Positions 1 to 11,728 of a DNA stretch of 64,000 nucleotides are shown in pieces; the stretch's first letter is position 1; every line of letters starts with the position of its first letter. Below the pieces are notes generated by a model. It did not search any database. It was not told the DNA's origin and worked only from the letters and a program-made list of their open reading frames with translations. The DNA is taken from the NCBI GenBank assembly GCA_003640385.1, contig RCAB01000153.1:62001-126000 (forward strand). Reading direction: 5' to 3'. This DNA is from Setaria digitata. Lineage: Eukaryota > Nematoda > Chromadorea > Rhabditida > Setariidae. The translations under genes and the position numbers were made by a program.

Positions 1-1148
1 ATTAACAAGGAGCAAAAGTCAACTGCTAATCTTTCAAAATGTATTTAAAGAAATATATAAAATGTAAGGAATATGATATGATATGAACTTCGATATGATA
101 CGTATCATGAAGATGACTATCGCAATAAACTAGTACTTAGCTCGGCTTATCATTCTCGATGACTAATTAATTCCTAGCACTATGATGAAACCTTTTAACA
201 CTAAATAAATGACTTCTCTCCTAATTTAAATAATACTGCTCCTTACAGTCAGATGAATTTAACATCACACAATTCCTGCAATCTTATCACAGTTTATAAT
301 TTCCCTAGAAGGCATATAGATAAGATCAGCTGAATTTTAAGATTGTATCTTCTGCGGAAATTTCTCAGTGCATCAGAGATAATAAAGCTAATTAGTAAAA
401 AAGGAAAAAAAAAGCAAAAATCAAAGATTGAAAGTCAAAAAGCCCCGCAGTTGAAACGTTAGCAAAATATGCAAAAACACGCGAATTACGGCTGATAATT
501 CATAATTTAAATAATAAAGCTGTTACACACGACTGGGTTTTTAGGCCTCTTGTGAAAAACATTAGTCGTAGTTTCACGTGGCAAAAGAGGTCGATTACTT
601 ACGTGAACTTACGTAGTGTTCAGTAATGCATTTGTGGAGGTTATTTTTTTGAATGCTGTACGTTTATTTTTCGGAAATTTCAAATGTAAAATCACTGTGA
701 CGCTAAGTTCAAGCTGATAAATCTCAAACGCAATACACGTCGGAATTAATAAATTTTCTCAAATGTTTCTAAATTATTTCGATTGATTTGATGAAATGAA
801 TTTATTATTACTTTAGCAAGGTGTTTTGTAGAAATTAGCTACATATTGACTTGCTTCAAAGCCGTATCAATCATGTATCAGTCTTGATATAATGGTGTGT
901 AGGATCTTTGTTAAGGAACTCAATTGGCTTATTATTAAACAGTATCCTATATCAAAATTGAGAAATATTGTCATAAAATCAGTTGATATGCGAGTATTTT
1001 ATGGCAGAGGTGGAGAGAAAAAAATGTGAACATCTCGGTAGAGATCACGTTTCTTTTCAAATGTAACGTCTGAAAAAAAAAAAAGCCGTTGTTGCTAAAC
1101 TGTCATCATCATTTTTTGCTTTATAATTTTAGGAATTCTTTTTTTTAG
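1..1148. other. Upstream / intron sequence without a recognised gene
   Basis: AT-rich DNA with stops in all frames and no open stretch I can support. The strong pyrimidine-rich acceptor just before 1149 shows that the ankyrin exon there has something spliced upstream, either coding exons or a spliced leader, so part of this stretch is probably intron. No start exon with a matching phase was found. Confidence 0.5.
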
Positions 1149-4100
1149 GTGTTCAAATTTGGAAAGGGAAGTTTTATTAAAATTTTACACGGAGGAATGG
1201 CATTAGCATCAGGTTCGAAGACAAATGTACTTCATTTGCTAGCAGCAAGTTCTACTCCGACAGCATTGGATGCAGTGCAAAATTTACTCAGAACAGGCCA
1301 GAAACACGTTAACGAACATGAAGATGAAGGTTTAACAGCGTTACATGTAGCTGCTGCATGGGATAATTTGGCAATGTGTCAGTTACTGTTGTATTTTGGT
1401 GCGGATCCCTTTCAGGAAGATAATAACGGAAGGTAAGTGATCATTCCTTACACTTTAGATTAATTTTTCCGGATGTTAGTTGCCGTCGAAAATTTTGGCA
1501 AGCATGAAAATTTTCGGTTTTTTTTTTGTCCTTTTTCTGTCCCTACTTTTTAATTTTCTTAATACAGTAACATAAGGAACGTTATTCTAAATTAGTTTTG
1601 AAATTTCTATTAATTCCCACAGCTTATTTACTAATTTTTCATGTTCGCCATCTATTCATTCATTGTTTATAGCAGTATGCGGCCGCTTAGTATAAAACTT
1701 CTTTCTGTTAAAAAATTTTATCCATTGTAAGTGAGCAAACTGATTGAATTTAATGAGTAAATTCCAAATATTAAGAAGAAATTTTTTAAATGAATATTTA
1801 TTTCCAGAAGTTTTCCACTTTCTATAAAACACTAATTATTTCCCATTATTGATACTGAAGCATTAACATAATCGATATTTTTAAAACGTAGCTTTCTCTT
1901 ATAAAAGATTTAACATTAAAATTATGGAAGTGGTAGTTTGTTTGGTAAAAAAAGAAAACTTCTAAGTTTTAATTCTTGGCTTTCTCCATCGAATTTATGG
2001 CCTTATTCCAGTCTTGCAGGACAGCAAAGGATATGGCAAAAGGTTCAGTGAAAAAATTTTTTGAGCGCATTTACGGAACTAAAACTTCGAGAAAAGGTCG
2101 ATATATACCTCAGTCCTTTTTGCGTGCTCTTCATCTTCTATTTTCTTGTTCAACAATCAGGACAGTCAAAATACCACCACAACCAAAAAGACGACATTCC
2201 TGGTCACCTTCCTATGATGGAACGGAGAATTTCCTGTCTGAAGAAGAAAGACGATTACGTTGGGCTTTCCGGAAGAATCAGCCAGGTTTTCCTAGATCTA
2301 AAGCAAAGAAAACAGATCATTTTTCTCCAATCGGTAGGATATGCACTTTTTTATTGAAATAGAGAGAAATCTGTTCTTTAAAATATCTTTCATCGACTGA
2401 ATCGAATTGTGAATTTTTTAAGTTTGTTAGCTATGCTAATCTTTTCTCATTTTGAATTGCACGTGATTAGTATAGCTTCGATAGATAACACTTTCATCTC
2501 GATGAGTTTCTATAACAAAGCATTTTTGGCCAAACTTTTCGAGTTATGCGATCTTGCTACATCACTGAAGTTTATTTTAAAATGGTGAAATTAAGATACT
2601 ACGTTCATTTTACTGCTTTGGGAATCTAGCCTTTTAGTTTTTTATTGCATTTAAGAGGTCGTTAACCAGTTTGAAAATATTTTCATCAGATAAAATACTA
2701 CATATCCTTATTGTTCAAGTAATTTCTTGGAAGCACTAGACTGATCGAGAAAATGGAACGCTTATATTAATTTATATGCATATGAAGTGTTGAATTTCTA
2801 TGATATACCAAGATTTTATATAATTTTGGAGGGAAGCAGTTACCCAAAGGAACCTCTCCTACCGCGATACACTCATGGCAAGCATTGATGTCATCAACAC
2901 TGAAACCTGACTTAGCAGATCCAACTATACCTGAAAGTGACGACAGTATGACATACGCTACTGCTCGAGAACATAATACTAATGATCATCATGAGTTATC
3001 AGGCAACCGAAACCCGAGCAATACTTTGTCCAGTATGTTATCTCAAGGAATCGCATCATTAAAAATTAGTTCAGCTCCGCTCCAGGGTGAAGACTGGATG
3101 ACCGAAGAGTCATCTGTCGGTAAGTTTTTTTGCACGAATTGTCTTGATTTTATTCTATATCATCATTTGCTGAAATCTCCAAAATAAATGTGTTTAGAAA
3201 TTTAGAGAGGTGTAAGCTCAAAACTTATGAAATTTAGAAAATAAAATTCTTGTTAACATGTAGTAGTGTAATATTCTCTCAGTGCGTTGTATTGTTACGG
3301 CTCTTTTCTAGTTTCAAGCATAAAGATTCCCGAAGAAATTTTGATAGTCGTGCGTCAGTTATCTAATAAACGTTTAAAAGAAGAACTGGTCAAGAGGTTG
3401 GTGGATCAGTTATTTTTCACATTTGACGAAAATTTTTTTCTTCCATTTCTTTTTTCTGTTTGCTCAAGGACTCTTTCACAAGTTGATACTTTTCATTCGG
3501 AGTGTTTTTTTCCTCTTCATGTGCCCTTCCGGAACTGGACTAATTAATGGGGTTTTTTTTTCCCTCCCGTATGCTGATCTTCAGGAAGAGTAGAATAGGT
3601 AGCTTGTTCCTTCACATGAATGTCTTAACGAGATCATATTTCCTTATGCACCTTGAAATTAAAAAATTCTGGCAGAAATTTGAAGAGGAAAACAACGGTT
3701 TATGTTGTCTAGTTGACAATAGATTTGAAATTTCTCAGATTAGCATTTTCTAGGATTAATTTTAAATAATAATTTTTCAGAGGAGAAAGCGTCGGCCCAC
3801 TGCTTGAATCAGCACGACCAGCATATGAATTGAAATTGGCGCGTTTGCTTACCAATCTAACTGCTGACGTTCGAAAATTAAGTAAATACTTTGTACGAAG
3901 TATTTATAAACCTATTCCTCTAAAGCATTCCCGAGTACTTTTTTTTCAAATTTAGAATTCAGTTTTCAACATCAATTTCATTTCTTTTTTTTTCTTTTTA
4001 CAGAATACAGTTGGGCACTTGAACGTTGGATAGCTGGCCATTCGTTTTCTGAAGGTCCGAAACTTGATGAAATCATCACCGGTAGTTTTGCTGGCCTTTC

Positions 4101-5386
4101 TGGAGAGCAGTGTAGAGGTGGCAGTCGTCCTGCTTCATTTTGCTATATTTTAATTGGTAAGACTTCTTTCAAAATTAATTATCTTCAAAGTCTTGTTTTC
4201 CTTCCGTTTGGGTTATATTGCTTTCAGAATTCATGTGTAGAATAGATTATATGCTTTTCTTTGAAAGAAAAAAAAAGCATATAATGTTCCTCATGCTTTC
4301 ATGTTTTACATGCTTTAGATCCATCCATTATCAGTCTTCCTTCCAATAAATGCACAATGCAGCAATTTGTTGATTCGATATTTTATATTGGCAAAGGGAA
4401 GCGTTCCCGTCCTTTCCATCACCTCATAGATGCTGTTCGTGCCAAAGATTTTGGCGATAAAGTTCTTTCGGTAAATTAATTTAAAATGTTAAATCGTTTG
4501 AAAGTAGGTTTTACTTCTCGAACAATTTCATGAAAGAAAATTTGAAATGGAGTTTCTCGACGAATGCATATTCTATATTCTAAACGCAAATATGTAGCTT
4601 GTTACATTAATCTTAATCATCCGTAAATGAGTATGCGTGACCGTCATTTAATTTCTGATTGATAATTGGATACCTGCTTAAACATATCGAGTTACTTAAT
4701 AAAGAAATTCTGATCACTAAATTTTTGTAGTTTTGCCATTTTACCCACTAGTTTTTTTTTCTAATTTTTAGGTTTAAAATAATAGAAAATTATGGAGAAT
4801 TATCAATTTCAGAAAAGTAAAAAGCTGCAAAAAATTGTTGATCTTTGGGTTGGTGGTCGTGGTGTGGTATCGTTACACATTTTCCAGAATATAATTCCCG
4901 CAGAAGCATTTACAAGAGAAGCAGCAATGATCGATGCTATTGGTAAATTTGACAGCTGATTTTTTAATCCACTGCTCTGTAGACTGGTACGAGATGGCTG
5001 TTTTGATTTAATAGCTTTTGTAAATTCAAGTGAAACGGCTGTACAGCTGTTACTTTGAAAGGTCTTTTCCATCTTTTGAAGTTTCTTGCAATTAAAGAAC
5101 GGAGAGAACCATTTGTGGGGAAGCATTTATTTCACTTTGGCATAGTCTGATTATTTATAAACTTAAGTCTTTTTCTGTCACTTGTAAATATCTAGATAAT
5201 GAATTGTATTATTTAGGTCTCGGAAATCTAACGAACGTGAAGAGAGGTGATTATTACGGTCCTGCAAAGAATTGGACAACAAGAGAAAAAACAATTTATG
5301 GAAGTTATCTGTTATCCAATGCGTTGACAGTATTTCATGTTGAAGGTTGTCGTGAAATATACGAAGACGATCTACAAGAAAGATAG
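1149..5386 (+). CDS. lem-3: LEM-3 / ANKLE1-type nuclease: ankyrin repeats, LEM domain, GIY-YIG endonuclease (5' end incomplete)
   Basis: Family role: a structure-specific endonuclease that resolves leftover chromatin bridges in late mitosis; C. elegans LEM-3 acts at the midbody. Seen exons: 1149-1432, 2020-2096, about 2166-2333, about 2832-3119, 3312-3396, 3781-3881, 4004-4156, 4319-4470, 4813-4942, 5217-5386 (TAG). The phases join into 536 codons. The first exons carry ankyrin repeats (TALHVAAAWDNL, then NNGRTAKDMA across the 1432/2020 junction). Exons 3312-3881 encode a LEM domain (LSNKRLKEELVKRGES...). The last four exons are the GIY-YIG nuclease: CYIL, FYIGKG, the Arg in KRSRPFHH, the catalytic Glu in TREAAMIDA and the Asn in GNLTN are all present, so the enzyme looks active. 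The first exon follows a strong acceptor, so the true start is upstream, or trans-splicing makes ATG 1197 the start. The frame of the third exon is unresolved. Confidence 0.92.
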
Positions 5387-6768
5387 CAGATGTGGTTTCA
5401 GTGGTATTGATAATACTTGGAACAGCATTTCTTGATCATTTGTGCTGCGATATTAATGATGATGATATTATCGTAATGCATACAGATGTGGGTCTTCAGA
5501 AAAAAAAAGTTTGACATAGTGCTTGCCTTTCAAAAGAGAAGGTTTCATTTAATTCACTTGCTTTTTAGGAAAGAGGTATGATTATGATGCATGAACATCT
5601 TATATTTTTCGCTGTCAAATTATTAGCTTTTCATTGTATTTCCGTACTGTATAAATAATCTTTTTCTAGTTGTTTTTTCACTGTCATAGTTAAAATTTTA
5701 GAAATTTGTTATACACTGATGATTTAGTGGTTGTTGACGATTATTTTGCCATAAATATTTCATTTTTGATAGTATTTTTTATTTAATGCACTCAAGTTTT
5801 CTGTCTTTGTTGTTTTTGATCTATGCTCAATCATATTTTAAATGCCAGATGTTTCATTTTTTTTTCTGTGCTCAGATTGTTTAAGAAGCCTTCGAATCTG
5901 TATTTGTATATTTCGCCTTTTCCCTTTTTTTTTTTTTTTTTTTTCGTTATTTTTTTGTATTCGACAAAATTGTGATTTTTCTTTCGTCTGATATAAAAAG
6001 ATATCTGTTTTTAAACTAATGAATTTGATGAATTTTTTTTGTTCACGCAGTGAAGCGCTTTGCTTCTTAGTGATAGTTGTTTACAGTTGGGCAGCATACT
6101 TATTTATATCAGTTTGTCACTGAAATGAAGAATAACATGAATTTGTATAAACTTATTTTTTTCTTTTGAGTTGATTTGTATTATTGTTTTCGTCCTTCAA
6201 AATGCATCTCATGTGTATTCATTCCATTATTATTATTATTATTTTTTTTTCTGTTTTATCTTTCCATATTATTTCATTCATGTTGTGCTGTTCCTGCAGG
6301 TATGTTAATTTTCTACTTTCAGTATCACATTTTTTTTTCCTGTGTTTGTCTTTGGAGCTCTTTACTATATACCTTGTACCGTATATTAATACAATATTAG
6401 TTTACTTACGTAGTAATTTATGTTGTGCGGTTATACAGCTATACTATTACCTGTTTAGCTACTTAGATTGATAAGTTTTATTTTTATCTACGTTGGTTCT
6501 ATTCTTCTCGACTTTCATTAGTGTAAGTTAAATATGTGCATACATAACACCAGTTAAAAAGTTCGCTGCGGTAAACAAGATCATTCTAATTGTGTATGAA
6601 GCTTTAGTTCTTTCTTCACTTTAGTGAATGTTATTTTATTTTTTTTTTCCTGGTATTAATTACTATTACAGGTATGGCTGTTTTTTTATCGCTTTTCATT
6701 TTCAAATTTTAGAGCTATAATTTAAGGGAAATTGAAAAGGAAAAACAGAAAGAAGACTTTTGCAATTA
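5387..6768. other. 3' UTR and intergenic spacer after lem-3
   Basis: No supported coding region. Contains long T tracts (for example around 5925-5944) and T-rich frames around 6176-6471 that read as Phe/Leu/Ile-rich strings only because of base composition. Several AATAAA-like elements follow the lem-3 stop, consistent with its 3' UTR. Confidence 0.5.
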
Positions 6769-6873
6769 ATGATTCTAGGTGGCAGCCATTTGCTGACGGA
6801 GTGGGATGCTGAAATGGATGGTTATCCGAGGGCTGCTGATTTTGAAAAATATCCAGTCATGCTGGAAAACTGA
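6769..6873 (+). CDS. Unassigned short coding-like exon (31-34 codons)
   Basis: I do not recognise the product. From the acceptor TTCTAG at 6773-6778 a frame runs to TGA at 6871-6873 and reads GGSHLLTEWDAEMDG followed by YPRAADFEKYPVMLEN. It is charged and not low-complexity, unlike all surrounding frames, which is why I list it. An ATG at 6769 lies in the same frame and would give a 34-residue peptide, but it overlaps the acceptor. If spliced, the exon starts with GT and needs a phase-1 donor; the lem-3 exon ending at 4942 is exactly phase 1. It could be an alternative lem-3 end that would replace the last 56 codons of the nuclease, the last exon of an unseen gene, or a microprotein. Confidence 0.38.
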   Translation: MILGGSHLLTEWDAEMDGYPRAADFEKYPVMLEN

Positions 6874-7395
6874 TTGTCTTTTTTTCTTTTCGTAGACTGA
6901 ATAATGCATCGAAGTTTTTGACTTTTGAAATTAATCAGAAATTATATAAAGCTACTGGAATACTGATTCTCTAGGGTTGTATTGCGCTTTCATTGTTATT
7001 GCTTATGGGAAAAAAAAAAAGAAAGATGAATTGTCGGCTGTCAAGGATTTGCTAACTGTAGTATATCAGGGTTTACTTTAATCTGAGTAGTCCTGATTTT
7101 CATTCTTTATTAAATTTAGCTTTCATTTCTTTGAGCAACGAAATTTACTGTGGTGAGAAGCTGAAGTATGATTAGTTTTGAAGTTTACTTTGAATAGCAT
7201 CAATGTTTGTGGAGTTTTTCTTTTCTAAATCTCAATGTATTCAACAAGCTTAATATTCCATGATTAAAATTGGATCAATCATATCCATTAGTTTAGCTTT
7301 GCATTTAACAGTTCACCTAACGTTCTTTTCTTTCTCCCACGTCACCTCTATATAACTTTTATGTATGTGAACTAAAGAAAAATAATAATTTTTAG
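6874..7395. other. Spacer upstream of TTC14
   Basis: No open frame worth listing. The right end becomes a pyrimidine-rich stretch leading into the splice acceptors just before the TTC14 start codon. Confidence 0.5.
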
Positions 7396-7406
7396 TATCT
7401 TTCCAG
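7387..7406 (+). promoter_or_regulatory. Candidate trans-splice (spliced-leader) acceptor before TTC14
   Basis: Two acceptor-like sites, TTTTTAG ending at 7395 and TCTTTCCAG ending at 7406, lie 4-15 bases before the ATG at 7411. No upstream coding exon is seen. In nematodes this layout usually marks spliced-leader addition; that use is inferred. Confidence 0.45.
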
Positions 7407-7410
7407 CCGA

Positions 7411-10400
7411 ATGTCACCGTCAGGTACAAGTAGCAAGCGACATAGACACCGCATATCAAATCGTAATCATCACGGTCGGACTAATAACCATTCAAACGGA
7501 TTCAGTGATCATTCTAGGGAGGATGATGATTTGGATGTAAGATGTGCAGAATTTTTACCTGACAATGGTCTAGAAAGGCTTTTAAATGATGATTCCTCAA
7601 TGATTAATACCACCTGCGATGCTTTCCCGGTTTTCGAATGTTTTGCGACAGAGATTAGTAGTACGGATGCGAAGAAGAAGCTGTACAGTGATTTACGGGT
7701 GGGTATCATTTAAAATTGTTAGAATTTTCTAGTTTACGGTATAAATCATTGCTTTTTTTAAATGTTCAGGGAACATGTTACAATTTGCATAGGTAACATT
7801 TCGTGTAAATTCTTAAGCCTTTATTTTACAATGCCAGTAACAATTACTCTGAAATCCAATTCCTGTGCACATTAGAAGCTATACCTCAAGCATAGAGTTC
7901 TGTATTTTAGAAAATCTCTTTGTTATGAAGAGAAAAGCTAACACTGTACGTTACTGCATATAAACATGTTTAATTAATACATTCTTTTTATCTTCGTGAG
8001 TTTAATCAGAAGTATTTTCCAGGATATTTAAGAATTTTAGGTAGGTGATGGATTATGCTTTCGAATTCGTCGTGTTGAGCTTGCTGGCGTTTATGCGGAG
8101 CCAATTTGTATGTTGCATTCATTTCGACGAAATTTGAGATGGATCAATGATTTTCAAGTGATTTTTATTGCTTTTTCTTTTATGTTTCAGTTAGTCTCAA
8201 CTTTACCTGAATTATGTTATAATATTGTTTCTGATGTCTCTTAATGTTGATTATTATTTGTTGTACCAGACTTTGTTCTCAATCTCGTTGCGCTTAATTA
8301 ATCAATTAAAGCAAATTAATTAAAGTGAAACTTTAGAAATAGCTTATTTTGTACACCATTTACACTATATTTGAGGTGCACGATTGGTCGGTCGGTGGTC
8401 AGATTCTTCTTAGCCATTTGAAAATTTGGTTTGCTTCATTGCCGTTGGGAGTCATTAATGCTTTTACTTGTTAATTTCAGGTTTTACTGGAACGAAATTT
8501 ACAAACTGGGCAGGATTACCGCCCAAACGATTTGATTAAAGGTTTGTTATAAATGCTGTTATCTTATTAACGACTTGATTATATTTTTTTGCAGTTTTGG
8601 TAGTTGGCTTTGACGACGAGTCGAAAATTCCGGTTTTTGCTATAGATGAAGATGCGGTATTTTTTTCCGTTTCCTTTTTTACAATTTTCTCCAGTCAAGG
8701 TGTGTATAGGAATTTGTCAAGTTTTCCAATTTTTAAAGTTTTGAACTTCTAAAACTCCAAACATTCGAATTTGTTAAAATTAAAAGATCATTATTGTTTT
8801 AATATGGACTTTATTTTTGCATTTGTTTCTCCAACTTATTGATTTTTGTTTTCAATTGAGGGTCTTCTGACGGAAACTGAATTACCGCCTTACTTCAGGT
8901 TGGCTGAATTTCGTGTTTTAAAATCCTTTTCAAATTTTTGTTGTAAATAATCCAAATTTCGTCGAGATATTAGTGATAGAATTTAGCTGATGTTGAAATA
9001 TAGTATAAACTTTTCTTGGGTGTTTCTGGCATTCTATAGCTTATCGAGTTTTTTTTCTTTTTTTCTGGAAATTCAAATGACCAATACAAAAGTGTCTAAG
9101 TTTAGTTAGGTTTTGAATTCACTCCAAGTCTTTTTTTAAAGGAATAGTGAAGAAACTGGGACAAAAACTTTCGATGAATGTCTCAAAGATTATCTCCCAG
9201 CTACTAATCCAAATCTCTCAACCTTGTTTGGTATAGAAGCGGATTTGGCGCTTTCTTTTTTGCGTGAATTAAAAGGTCTTTTTTTTTTTTGCCTACAATT
9301 TACTGTTTTGACATTGCAGTTTTGGCCAAGTCGCTTTTGAAATGTATACCTTTAATTGCTTTCATTAGTGGTCCGACTTTTTTCATTCGAACATTTTGGA
9401 CTTTTGCAGAAAGAAATGGTAGAAGTCGTAATATCCATACCTAATTTCAGACATCGATTTTTCATCGGAGCATCGAGCACCTCACATCCGTCGGAAGCAG
9501 AATGAAGATCTCTCAATGGTTGTTGCTAAAAGAGGTGTTGATAAGATTCGAGAAGGCGAAAATGCTGTTGCTGTGCAACATTTCAACAAGGCACTTTCCA
9601 TTTGTGATAAAAATATTGAAGCATTAGTTGGCAGAGCAGCTGCGTATGTTATTTCAGTTGTTTTAGCGAACTTTTTATTTTGGGAAAATAATTCTAAAAA
9701 CGTGTGAAGAGGATTTGCTTCCGCTTGGTATTAGTATTTCGAATGTACTCCATTCATTAGTGCAGTTTATTGGAACTTAATTGAAATATTCGGTTTGTCT
9801 AATGTATTCTGCATTTTAGGTATGCCAACATGGGACAGTATAATTTGGCAGAAGCTGATCTAGATGCAGCCTTGGTAATAAATGCTAGACATACGAATGC
9901 GCAGAATTATATGATCGAAACATTATTGCAGGAAGCTAAAAGGTAATAAATGAAATTGATTTTACTCTAATATTGAATAATTCTTGTATGCTGATATATT
10001 CAGGGCATTAGTTACAAAATGCTCAGAAAACAGACCTGACAAGATAAAGAATTTTGGAAAAAGCAGAAATAGAAATAAATTGGATTGATAAAGAGGAACG
10101 AAAAAAAAAGGATCCTGATTTATTAAAGTAATACGTAGAAATGAGACAGTTTCTGACATATTTATGCATCATCATATATCATTATGGATGGCTGTGACAG
10201 GCGAAGTGTAAAGCATACTGTTAACAGTCGATTCAAAAATGCTGTTGTATTCAGCTCTGCTCATTTTTCATTTACCTGCAGTAAATTTTGCGTTCAGTAA
10301 CAACAGTAAAGTTAATAATTTAGAAAATTAAGTTGACAGCATTATAATTTGCACTTAGAGATAAAAATCAGTTTTTTTTTTACTCTGTTTTTCAGACTGG

Positions 10401-10857
10401 AAGAAACAGATAAAAGAGATGAAGCAAAAATAAAGTATAAGAAATGTTTGGCAATAAAAGATGATGTACGCGCTTTGAATGGTTTGAGGAATTTGGAAAG
10501 AAATCCATCAGCTGAGGTTAAATCCTGCGAATTTTAGTTCTGATAGAAAATTCAATGTTTTTACCTGAAGTTTCAATAGAAATTATACTACAATGAAGAG
10601 ATAAGACGGGTGTAATTGCATGAGAACAATATTTTATTAGAGCCGATGATAATATCAGTTATTTCGTTCATGATTTCGTTCCACGTTTTTTTCTGTTCTT
10701 TTAGGTAGTTAAAGTGAAGAAAGATCATACTCAAGGAAAGGATCGGAAAAAAGAATATTCAAGGGCAGCGGAAGAGAGGCAACGAAGAAAACGCCGGAGA
10801 GATGCAGAAAAGTTAGCAGAATATGAACGATTTATTGCAGAGCTTAAATCAAAGTGA
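7411..10857 (+). CDS. ttc14: TTC14-like protein: divergent S1 RNA-binding domain, TPR repeats, basic tail
   Basis: Exons 7411-7698, 8041-8157, 8481-8541, 8595-8656, 8861-8898, 9142-9275, 9451-9643, 9820-9942, 10396-10516 and 10705-10857 join with matching phases into 1290 bases (429 residues). The His/Arg/Asn-rich N-terminus is followed by a divergent S1-like region (about residues 97-190), a segment like the vertebrate TTC14 linker (LLTETELPPYFR), about three TPR units (about residues 250-360, AKRGVDKIREGENAVAVQHF onward) and a Lys/Arg-rich coiled tail ending in ELKSK. Human TTC14 has the same order and a longer tail. Its molecular job is poorly known; a nuclear RNA-linked role is inferred from the S1 domain and basic tail. 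The S1 exons 8041-8656 are the least certain: a donor at 8108 would give a stop in the next exon, so I used the donor at 8158. Confidence 0.87.
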
Positions 10858-11728
10858 TTATCTCTTTATAATTTGATCAAATATATGGCTGACTTATTGA
10901 CTGATTGATGATTTGATCTCAGTGGACTAGTTTTTTCTTTTTGTTTTTGTTTGTTTTTGTTTTGTTTTTTTTTCTTATGCGCCTTGGACAGTTGCTTTCA
11001 TCTTCAACTTAAATTTCTTTTCCTGTACCATTACGCACTATTTCGGATTAAATGAATAGAGGAAAAAACAGCCGCAGTAATTTATCCACTCTCCTTATTA
11101 TTAATTGACGCCTAGTGCGGTACATTCTGGAAATTGTCGGCTTAGGAGTTTCTTTTTTTTTGTTTATTTTTTTATTTTTTAACAAAACTTGGCTTGTGCA
11201 ATGGATTATTCTTTAATTTTCCATTTTGAATGCCAAGCTCCTGAATGTTATTTTACATAAGACGTGTGATCGTTTATAACTTCTTGCTATTCTGTAAATG
11301 GTTACTGTTGAATTTGAATCAGATATTGTTAAATGCTTTTTTTTTCCTTATTTGTTACAATTATATGAAAAAAAAAAGGGAAAATCGAATAATGATTGAA
11401 TTGAAAGTAGCCTATGTAGTTTGTTTGAAAAACATTTTCAATATATTTGGTACTTTACAATTTTTTATTATTCAACTGCTAACAAGTTTGAAAATAGATG
11501 TGAATGGAAATTTTTCTGAATTAATGATGGCGTGTAAATTATTATTGGAATGATTTGATAGGGGATAGACAGTGATTCTCGAATTAATCAGAAGTATTTT
11601 GTATCAGAGTTGTTTAATAGGTTATTTTTGGTATTATTTATACCTTTTAATGCAATCTTCAAATTGTCATTACAGGAGTAGGCTTCCTTTTTTTCTGTTT
11701 CTTTTTTCCTTCTGTTCTAAAAAACATA
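10858..11728. other. Spacer between TTC14 and p31comet
   Basis: Contains runs of T and AT-rich DNA. A frame at 11245-11553 reads as Leu/Phe/Ile/Lys-rich sequence and is not believed. An acceptor-like TTACAG ends at 11675, which may place the 5' UTR start of the next gene. Confidence 0.45.

Noticed and set aside
6176..6471. Hydrophobic 74- and 95-codon frames after lem-3
   Set aside because: T-rich 3' flank; composition-driven, two overlapping frames, no conserved motif.
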